This document shows, piece by piece, positions 6,881-12,172 of a stretch of DNA of 13,069 nucleotides; the first letter of the stretch is position 1, and each line of letters opens with the position of its first letter. This stretch comes from DASUFH01 sp036274645 (GTDB lineage: Bacteria; Acidobacteriota; Terriglobia; 20CM-2-55-15): positions 1-13,069 of the forward strand of contig DASUFH010000251.1 of the NCBI GenBank assembly GCA_036274645.1. The letters run 5' to 3'. The notes beneath the pieces are model-generated. The model saw only the letters and a list, made by a program, of their open reading frames with translations. It did no database searches and was not told the DNA's origin. The translations under genes and the position numbers were made by a program.

Positions 6881-7713
6881 CCGCGGCTCATTTTACGTTT
6901 TGCGGCCTCGCTGTCCAATACGGTGTGGAACGCTTCGGTAACAACCAGAGCCGCCTTTTTGAATTCGGGGCGCTCCTGAGCCGTCAAGGGCGTGATGCCC
7001 ACTGAGGGCGGAATGGCATCGCTGATGTCGTAGGCAATCTGGCCGGGCGCATGCGTGAAGATCCAGAGCCGTTCCGCAAGGTAGACCGCTTCCGTCACGC
7101 TGTGCGTGACGCAAAGAATCGTTGGCTGAATCCGATGCCACAGATTGACCAGCAGTTCCTGCATTTCAAGACGCGTGGGTTCGTCGAGGGCAGAGAACGG
7201 TTCGTCCATCAGCAGGATCCGGGGCTCCGTTGCCAGCGTTCGGGCAATCGCCACGCGCTGCTGTTGGCCGCCGGAAAGCTGGTGCGGGTATTTTAGTTCA
7301 TGCCCCGCCAGCCCCACCTGTTCAATGAGAGTCCGGGCGCGGTCGAGGCGGGCGGCTTGATCCATACCGGTTGCGCGCCTGTTGATCTCCAACCCGAACA
7401 GGACGTTCTGCAACACCGTCAGGTGAGGGAAGGAGCTGTATTGCTGGAAGATCATGCCCCGGTCGCGCCCGGGTCCGCTGATCGATTGTCCTTCGACGAG
7501 AATCTCTCCTGCGGTGGGCTGCAGAAAGCCGGCGATAAGATTCAGAATCGTGCTTTTTCCGCACCCGGATGGTCCGATCATCGAAATGAACTCACCGCGG
7601 TTGGGAATATTCTCGATGGAGAACGACACGTCGTGCAGGGCTGTAAACGATCCGAACCGGACCGTGACATTGCGAAATTCCACCACTGGAGGAATTGCGT
7701 TCGTCGCGCTCAT
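6877..7713 (-). CDS. ABC transporter ATPase, Ssu/Tau/NitT type
   Basis: 278 residues from the ATG at 7713, chosen for its ATGA overlap with the permease stop; an extended reading to 7779 would lie inside the permease gene. All ABC motifs are intact: Walker A GPSGCGKST (47-55), Q-loop Gln90 in IFQQYSSFPHLTV, signature LSGGQQQR (146-153), Walker B ILLMDEP (Asp170, Glu171), D-loop SALD and H-loop His204 in CVTHSVTEAV. It belongs with the ATPases of nitrate, sulfonate, taurine and pyrimidine-precursor importers, and sits on the cytoplasmic face driving the permease at 7710-8522. The ~30 residues after the usual domain end (PLTAQERPEFKKAAL onwards) are typical of the family. The cognate binding protein is probably the SBP-OmpA product, encoded last in the module. 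Confidence 0.95.
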   Translation of the reverse strand: MSATNAIPPVVEFRNVTVRFGSFTALHDVSFSIENIPNRGEFISMIGPSGCGKSTILNLIAGFLQPTAGEILVEGQSISGPGRDRGMIFQQYSSFPHLTVLQNVLFGLEINRRATGMDQAARLDRARTLIEQVGLAGHELKYPHQLSGGQQQRVAIARTLATEPRILLMDEPFSALDEPTRLEMQELLVNLWHRIQPTILCVTHSVTEAVYLAERLWIFTHAPGQIAYDISDAIPPSVGITPLTAQERPEFKKAALVVTEAFHTVLDSEAAKRKMSRG

Positions 7714-8522
7714 AGTCGGTCCCGTCGATACGGGAACAGCAATCGTCCCATGCGCTGCCAGGCGAGATCCGCAACCCACGCGATCAGGGTAATGACCAGG
7801 ATCACCAGGTAGATGTGCTCACGGGGGCCGCGTCGAAAAGAGTTTTGAATGAGAAATCCCAGTCCGTCGACCATCACAACAACTTCGGCGAGAACGATGT
7901 AGGTCCAGCCGACGCCGAACGCCAGCCGCATTGCGCGCCAGAGATCCGGAAGCGCGATGGGAATCAGCACGTGCCGAATGACATCGAATCGCGTCGCCCC
8001 TAACGTGTACGACGTGCGCAGGTAGATATCCGGAACAGCTTCAATGGCATTTACGACAAGCGGCAAAAGATAGATGCCGAACGCCATCGCCAGAAACATG
8101 ATTTTCTGGAGTTCATCGATGCCAAACCAGGACATCGTCAATGGAACCAGCGTGGCGATGGGAATATAGCCGCTCGCTGTCGACGTCGGCGCAAAGAGCG
8201 CGCTGACGCCTCCGAAGGAACCCATCAGAATCCCCAGCGGTAAAACAATCGCAAGCGCCAGAAGAAAGCTCAAGCCCACGCGCCGCACACTGGCCCAGAC
8301 GTGGTGAAGAAGATCGCGATTGTGAACGAGTTCCGGAACACTCCGGACCACCTCAACCGGGCTGGGTAATATGGTCGGCGCGATGCGGCGTTCTTCCGGC
8401 GCCCCTGCGGTGGCAAACCACCAGAGCAGCAACATCACCACGACAGGGATGGCGCCGAGAACAATCGACGCGCCGCGAGGCACTGCGCTCCGAATCGTGA
8501 CAAACGATCGCAGTGACATCAC
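7710..8522 (-). CDS. ABC transporter permease, SsuC/TauC type
   Basis: 270 residues, the usual size for the family, with about six membrane segments: ~18-40, 76-101, a pair around 110-160, ~180-200 and 240-260. The EAA loop, which contacts the ATPase, is recognisable as LRTSYTLGATRFDVIRHVLI followed by PDLWRAMRLAFGVGWTYIV, typical of SsuC, TauC and ThiX-like permeases. It forms the inner-membrane channel, probably as a homodimer. The annotated start is GTG at 8522, with ATG directly after it at 8519; neither has a strong Shine-Dalgarno, and ATG 8519 is equally possible. It heads the module and follows the broken hydrolase fragment after 36 bp. The promoter of the module is not obvious. Confidence 0.93.
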   Translation of the reverse strand: MMSLRSFVTIRSAVPRGASIVLGAIPVVVMLLLWWFATAGAPEERRIAPTILPSPVEVVRSVPELVHNRDLLHHVWASVRRVGLSFLLALAIVLPLGILMGSFGGVSALFAPTSTASGYIPIATLVPLTMSWFGIDELQKIMFLAMAFGIYLLPLVVNAIEAVPDIYLRTSYTLGATRFDVIRHVLIPIALPDLWRAMRLAFGVGWTYIVLAEVVVMVDGLGFLIQNSFRRGPREHIYLVILVITLIAWVADLAWQRMGRLLFPYRRDRL

Positions 8523-8762
8523 TTCACGCCGGTACCCCGAAACTGCCCGTGCCGCCAGTCATGCCGCGCGAGTCCGGGCGAACTCACTTCGTCGTTGGCT
8601 GCCCATGAAAGGGAGGGTACCACGAGAACGATCGAGCACATCTTCGAGCCATCTTTTACATCGGAAAGGGCTGGGGGCAGGCGTGTGGGTCTTCAATTCC
8701 ATCGGAACGGTGGCGGTATTTCCGTAGCGGAGCGAGGGAGCGGTTGGCGTCACGGACAGTCC
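8523..8762. repeat. Candidate dispersed repeat or insertion scar between the E1-like gene and the permease
   Basis: This part of the 323 bp gap has no recognisable gene. It contains the near-palindrome GGACAGTCC (8754-8762), exactly where similarity to the hydrolase stops, and the compositionally odd purine-rich run CCGTAGCGGAGCGAGGGAGC (from 8722), with partial internal repetition of GAGCG and GGAGCG. These features suggest a short genome-dispersed element, but only one copy is in the window. No transposase, clear terminal inverted repeats or convincing promoter is visible. Confidence 0.3.
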
Positions 8763-8834
8763 CCGCGTCTGAATCGGCGCAATACGGACCGAATTCGATG
8801 GGTGTTCCGGTTTTGGCGCGGGTGTCCTGGCCAT
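8559..8834 (-). pseudogene. Truncated hydrolase gene start joined to unrelated sequence
   Basis: An open frame of 91 codons from the ATG at 8834. Its first 24 residues match those of the hydrolase at 1-516 at 17 positions (shared MA-T, KPE, SN, VRIA, IQTR). The match ends at Arg24, and the rest (Ser/Thr/Pro/Arg-rich, with THTPAPSPFRCKRW) does not resemble an amidase, contains no catalytic residue and looks non-coding. I read it as the remnant of a second hydrolase start, cut by other sequence. It begins 11 bp after the E1-like gene, in the position where a downstream operon gene would be. Expression as a 91-residue chimera cannot be excluded. Confidence 0.7.
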
Positions 8835-8848
8835 GCCTGAATGCGCTA
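8763..8848 (-). repeat. Direct repeat copy B: degraded start of the hydrolase gene
   Basis: Read on the minus strand, it begins TAGCGCATTCAGGC, where the TAG is also the stop codon of the E1-like gene, and runs through codon 24 of the broken frame. Same orientation as copy A at 445-532. The similarity stops abruptly at GGGACTGTCC (minus strand, about 8754-8763). Differences include both silent and replacement changes, as expected of an unselected old copy. Confidence 0.85.
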
Positions 8849-9880
8849 GGAACCGATCATTTTCGAATAGAGCGAACGGGCAAGCGCGGCCTCTTCCGTG
8901 CCGCGGACGATCGCGCGTCCGTCCTTGAACAGGGTCAGGCGATAGGGTTCCGCCGTGCATTGAAGGAGAAAGTCGTTGAATTCGACCGGTCCAAAGGCCG
9001 ACACCGCCCTGGAAATCGACAGGAAATCGAGGTCGGCCTTGACGCTGGGAATCAACTGAACGGCATTGCGGCCGCACAGCGTGACGGCGCGCAGCGCCGT
9101 GGCGGCAAGATAGTCGTAGCGGCCGCCGGCGCACACCGGACAATCTTTCGACGGGGCGCCGCCATCGATCCGGCGAAAGGCGCCGGACCACGCGTCGTAG
9201 GAAACCAGCCGGATGTCTCTGGGCTCCAGCTGGCCGCTGAGAATCCTGAGAGCGTCCGCCACCTGGATGGAGGCAATGACGTGCGTGATGGGCGCGATCA
9301 CTCCGGCCGTGTCGCAGGTCGGCGATGATCCGGGGGCCGGAAGATTCTCGACAAAACAGCGCAGGCAAGGCGTCCTTCCGGGGAGGATCGGCATTTCGAC
9401 GCCGCTGCTTCCCACCGCCGCGGCGTAAATCCAGGGGCAGGATCGTTTGGCGCACGCGTCGTTCAGGGTGAATCGCGTTTCGAAGTTGTCGAGCCCGTCG
9501 AGAACCAGATCCACCCCGTCGATGATGTCCTCCACGGTGGTTGCGTTGACGTCGTCCACCACCGCTTCGATGCGCACGCTCGAATTGATGCGGGCAAGAC
9601 GGCGTTGGGCGGCAACCGCTTTGGGAAGGTTTGCGCGGACATCATCCTCGTCGTAGAGGGACTGCCGCTGCAGATTGGACAACTCCACGAAGTCGCGATC
9701 CACGAGCCGCAGGTATCCGACTCCCGCCCGCGCCATCTGATCCGCCGCCACACTGCCCAGGGCGCCCAGGCCGATGATCGCAACGCGGGATGATTGAATC
9801 CGCGCCTGGCCGGCCGGGCCGATCGGGGCAAAACGCTCCTGCCGGGAATATCGATCGTCGGGCTTCATCAGAGGGCTCAT
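8846..9880 (-). CDS. E1-like (MoeB/ThiF/HesA) adenylyltransferase with a C-terminal extension
   Basis: 344 residues, longer than MoeB or ThiF (about 250). The start at 9880 overlaps the previous stop as ATGA; an in-frame Met lies four codons in. Such enzymes adenylate the C-terminal Gly of ubiquitin-like sulfur carriers (MoaD, ThiS) or related peptides. Visible features are: YSRQERF near the N-terminus, the nucleotide loop GLGALG (37-42), DRDFVELSNLQRQ (61-73) with the Asn and Arg that contact ATP, Lys87, DNFETR (131-136), and two zinc-binding pairs, CLRC (172-175) and CPVC (247-250). Cys189 in TCDTAGV aligns with a Cys conserved in MOCS3/Uba4-type enzymes. Residues ~265-344 form an extra small domain (FNDFLLQCTAEPYRLTLFKDGRAIVRG) seen on some prokaryotic E1-like proteins, possibly contacting the partner. 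No ThiS, MoaD, JAB peptidase or rhodanese gene is adjacent. Its partner in the operon is the Fic-like gene. Confidence 0.92.
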   Translation of the reverse strand: MSPLMKPDDRYSRQERFAPIGPAGQARIQSSRVAIIGLGALGSVAADQMARAGVGYLRLVDRDFVELSNLQRQSLYDEDDVRANLPKAVAAQRRLARINSSVRIEAVVDDVNATTVEDIIDGVDLVLDGLDNFETRFTLNDACAKRSCPWIYAAAVGSSGVEMPILPGRTPCLRCFVENLPAPGSSPTCDTAGVIAPITHVIASIQVADALRILSGQLEPRDIRLVSYDAWSGAFRRIDGGAPSKDCPVCAGGRYDYLAATALRAVTLCGRNAVQLIPSVKADLDFLSISRAVSAFGPVEFNDFLLQCTAEPYRLTLFKDGRAIVRGTEEAALARSLYSKMIGS

Positions 9881-10503
9881 AGCAGTCGCGTCCGCGCCTT
9901 CATTTCGCGCCAGAGCGTGTCGTAAATCGCCTGGACCAGAGGCTGCGTGTCCATCGTGATCCCCCGGGCCAGAATGGCGTGGAATTCAGCCATGTGTTCG
10001 GGCGGAACAAAAAAGGGATCGAAACCGTTCCTGGAGAGGAAGTGATTGGCCAGGAGGACCGCCATCGTGATGTTGCCCGTTTCAAACGGCCAGATATCGA
10101 CGACGCGCGTAATGGTGAGGGCGGCCTGTTCGATCGGATGCAGTTCGAGAAAGCTGTCGGCCTCCAGCCACCCGAGAAGATTGATGATCGAGCGTTCGAT
10201 GTATTCCGGCGGCGCGCAATCCTGACCCCGGTAGACCGGTTCCGGCGTGGAAACGCGCCAGACGCCGGCGCCGGCCGCTCCGGGAAAGAGACGAGCGTGC
10301 GCCACCAGCAGGGTTTCCGGCGCCAGTCGTTCGAGGACGGCTCTCGCCGCAGCGACGTCACCGGCGCTTTCCATGCGGGCGACCCGGCTGTCGGCGTCAT
10401 CCCATACGGTTGGGGACGTGGTCAGGCGCAGCGCGTCCAGATCGGCCAGATGGCGCGCCGTTCGAATTTTCCGGTCGGGATAAATCGGTAGATCTTCGGC
10501 CAT
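9877..10503 (-). CDS. Fic-fold protein with a destroyed catalytic motif
   Basis: 208 residues. The region ~88-165 follows the Fic/Doc pattern: YRGQDCAPPEYIERSIINLL resembles the flap and target-binding segment, LHPIEQAALTITRVVDIWPF the two core helices, and LLANHFLSRNGF the helix after the active loop. The active loop, normally HPFxDGNGR, reads WPFETGNIT (138-146): catalytic His is Trp, the Asp is Thr, and the final Gly-Arg is Ile-Thr, while Pro, Phe, Gly and Asn remain. Fic enzymes normally transfer AMP or other phosphate-containing groups to proteins; without His and Arg that chemistry is unlikely, so a binding, regulatory or altered role is inferred. It starts two bases after the smpB stop and overlaps the E1-like gene by ATGA, so the two products are probably made together. 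No inhibitory helix of the (S/T)xxxE(G/N) type was identified. Confidence 0.82.
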   Translation of the reverse strand: MAEDLPIYPDRKIRTARHLADLDALRLTTSPTVWDDADSRVARMESAGDVAAARAVLERLAPETLLVAHARLFPGAAGAGVWRVSTPEPVYRGQDCAPPEYIERSIINLLGWLEADSFLELHPIEQAALTITRVVDIWPFETGNITMAVLLANHFLSRNGFDPFFVPPEHMAEFHAILARGITMDTQPLVQAIYDTLWREMKARTRLL

Positions 10504-10505
10504 TC

Positions 10506-10952
10506 CTAGTTGCGTTCACTGAGCGCCTGCCGCGTTTCCCGTTCGATCGTCTTCTTTTTGGAAACTTCGCGTTTGTCGTGGAGCTTTCGCCCACGGGCCA
10601 GGGCCAGTTCGCACTTCAGTTTGCCGTTCTTCAGGAACAACTGCAATGGGACGAGTGTGAGTCCCTTTTCGGAGGTGTGGCCGATGAGTCTCCGAATTTC
10701 GCTCCGGTGCAGGAGCAGCTTGCGCGTCCGCAGCGGATCGTGATTCGCGTAGTTGCCGTGCGAGTACGGGCTGATATGGCAGTTGACGAGCCACACCTCG
10801 CCCGCTTTGACGAGTCCGTAAGAGTCCTTGAGGTTGACCCGCCCTTCGCGGGCGGACTTGATCTCGGTGCCGGTCAGAACGAGACCGGCCTCGAGTTTTT
10901 CAAGGATTTCGTAGTCGTGGTACGCCTGCCGGTTAACCGCGATGGGTTTCAC
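10506..10952 (-). CDS. smpB: SsrA-binding protein SmpB
   Basis: 148 residues, the normal length. SmpB binds tmRNA and takes the place of the codon-anticodon pair in stalled ribosomes, so that trans-translation can release them and tag the nascent chain. Family landmarks are clear: AVNRQAYHDYEI near the N-terminus, GLVLTGTEIKSAREGRVNLKDSY, the HISPYSHGN segment, LLLHRSEI, and a basic tail DKREVSKKKTIERE that becomes helical in the mRNA channel. The start is GTG at 10952 (weak AGGG upstream), 12 bases after the stop of the STN-domain gene; the next gene begins two bases after its stop. No tmRNA gene is seen in the window. Confidence 0.97.
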   Translation of the reverse strand: MKPIAVNRQAYHDYEILEKLEAGLVLTGTEIKSAREGRVNLKDSYGLVKAGEVWLVNCHISPYSHGNYANHDPLRTRKLLLHRSEIRRLIGHTSEKGLTLVPLQLFLKNGKLKCELALARGRKLHDKREVSKKKTIERETRQALSERN

Positions 10953-10964
10953 CGGTCGATGGCC

Positions 10965-12005
10965 CTATTGAAACGGCTGGCCAAACGGGATCAGGCCTCC
11001 ACCACCCAGCCCGCCGCCATTCGGCGCGCCGGGACCCGCGGGCGCCGGCGGCGATGGGGCTGGCGCGCCGAATCCCTGCAACGGATTCAGGAAGGGACTG
11101 TTGAAATCCTGAGTCGGAAACGCCGGCGCCGGCGGATTGGCCTGCGGCGGAGGCGCCGGGCCCTGCGGCGGAGCGGTCGGTGGCGTGGGAGCGCCGCCAG
11201 GCGCGGCCACTTCAAACGGATTCTGTCCCGGCAGACCTGCCGGCGGGTTGGTGGCGAACGGATTGACTCCCGAGTCGATGGTCGGCGGGCGCACTTCTGT
11301 CGTGGTGATCGGCGGCGGCGGCGCTGCCGCGCTGCTCGTGGTGGTGGCCGTTGTCCCGGAGGCCGCGGTGACGATCACACCTTCCTTGAGAACGATGTAA
11401 TCCAGCGGCACGCCTTCGAAAATCTTTCGAATGGCCGCGTCGTAGGCGAGTTCGTCAAACCGGACACTCAAGGTCCGGGTTTCTTCTTTCTTCGCCACGC
11501 GGGAACTGGTTCCGGCGGCAGCGTCGACCAGCTTCATCAACTGCCCGAGCTGGATGCCCGTGGCCTGGACGCTCAGCTTCCCGTCAACCATCCGGACAAT
11601 CGGGTTCTTCGGGGCCGGTCCCCGGGGAGCAGCCGTGGCGGCCGCGCCTGCTGATGGCGGCGCTGTCGGCGAAGAAGGCGGAGGAGGCGCGAAGTTCGGG
11701 GGCGCCGTCGGCAGCGATGGCGCTGGCGGCGCGGCGAAATCCGGAGGGGCCTGAGGCAACTGCGGCGGACCGTTCTGATCGCCGGTGTCTTCAGCGTTGT
11801 TGAATCCGCGTCCACCACGGCCTCCGCGGAATCCACCCTGTCCGCCTCCGAAATCATTATTGTTGTTGTCGTTGTTGAAATTCTGATTGAAGCCGCCAAA
11901 CCCGCCGCCGCCACCACCACCCCTGCCGCCCCGTTGAGCGGCTGCGTCCAGCGCTGTTCCGGCGACCAGGGCGCATGCCAGGCAACCCAGTAGAAGGTGT
12001 TTCAC
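10965..12005 (-). CDS. Secreted Pro/Gly-rich protein with an STN (secretin N-terminal-like) domain
   Basis: 346 residues from GTG at 12005. This start is preferred over ATG 12032 because GAGGAG lies eight bases upstream and the protein then begins directly with a signal peptide (VKHLLLGCLACALVAGTALDAAAQ, cleavage likely near residue 23). Then come a Gly/Asn/Arg-rich stretch (~25-72), a Pro/Ala-rich stretch (~80-132), one folded region (~135-215) and a Pro/Gly tail with NPF-like units. The folded region (KLSVQATGIQLGQLMKLVDA, then RTLSVRFDELAYDAAIRKIF and LDYIVLKEGVIVTA) matches the beta-alpha-beta pattern of the STN/N0 domains of secretins and TonB receptors. No secretin barrel follows. It probably acts in the periplasm or at the outer membrane; its job is unknown. 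The low-complexity parts could bind other proteins or polysaccharide. It is 12 bases from smpB. Confidence 0.8.
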   Translation of the reverse strand: MKHLLLGCLACALVAGTALDAAAQRGGRGGGGGGGFGGFNQNFNNDNNNNDFGGGQGGFRGGRGGRGFNNAEDTGDQNGPPQLPQAPPDFAAPPAPSLPTAPPNFAPPPPSSPTAPPSAGAAATAAPRGPAPKNPIVRMVDGKLSVQATGIQLGQLMKLVDAAAGTSSRVAKKEETRTLSVRFDELAYDAAIRKIFEGVPLDYIVLKEGVIVTAASGTTATTTSSAAAPPPPITTTEVRPPTIDSGVNPFATNPPAGLPGQNPFEVAAPGGAPTPPTAPPQGPAPPPQANPPAPAFPTQDFNSPFLNPLQGFGAPAPSPPAPAGPGAPNGGGLGGGGLIPFGQPFQ

Positions 12006-12013
12006 TTGTGATT

Positions 12014-12019
12014 CTCCTC
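12014..12019 (-). promoter_or_regulatory. Shine-Dalgarno that decides the GTG start of the STN-domain gene
   Basis: GAGGAG on the minus strand, eight bases before GTG 12005. The alternative ATG at 12032 lies upstream of this site and would place it inside the coding region. Confidence 0.75.
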
Positions 12020-12081
12020 GAATTGGACTCACGACGGGTTAAATCCTGGTCTGAATCCGCGTTTCTATACAGGACGCCCCG

Positions 12082-12107
12082 ATTATAGTCCCGGTTCGAT
12101 ATCGCAA
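12082..12107 (-). promoter_or_regulatory. Weak promoter candidate before the STN-domain gene
   Basis: The 167 bp between the sugar-transferase stop and the STN-domain start holds a perfect TATAAT (12082-12087, minus strand). The only passable -35 box, TTGCGA, is 14 bases upstream, which is short of the usual 16-18. The -10 box stands about 75 bases before the GTG start. The gap is the largest non-coding stretch besides 8523-8845 and is AT-rich, so a promoter in it is plausible. Confidence 0.35.
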
Positions 12108-12172
12108 GACCTACGGACGTCATTTTTACGTTTTTTAACCTTCCGGTATCCCTAACCGGCGCACTCTTCCCG

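Noticed and set aside
8523..8845. Promoter of the ABC/AAA/PspA module
   Set aside because: I found no -35/-10 pair with acceptable spacing on the minus strand; the module may be read through from the E1-like gene.
8559..9455. 298-codon reading of the broken hydrolase frame extended upstream
   Set aside because: The upstream part is an out-of-frame reading of the E1-like gene; only the part from ATG 8834 has a counterpart elsewhere.
10953..10964. tmRNA gene next to smpB
   Set aside because: The spacers on both sides of smpB are only 12 and 2 bases, and no tRNA-like ends are seen nearby.
10410..11654. Plus-strand open frame of 414 codons opposite smpB and the STN-domain gene
   Set aside because: It is Arg-rich, crosses several well-supported minus-strand genes and matches no family; typical of the complement of GC-rich coding sequence.
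12143..12159. Hairpin CCGGT/ACCGG downstream of the sugar-transferase gene, as a terminator
   Set aside because: The stem has only five pairs, and on the minus strand it is followed by an A-run, not a T-run.
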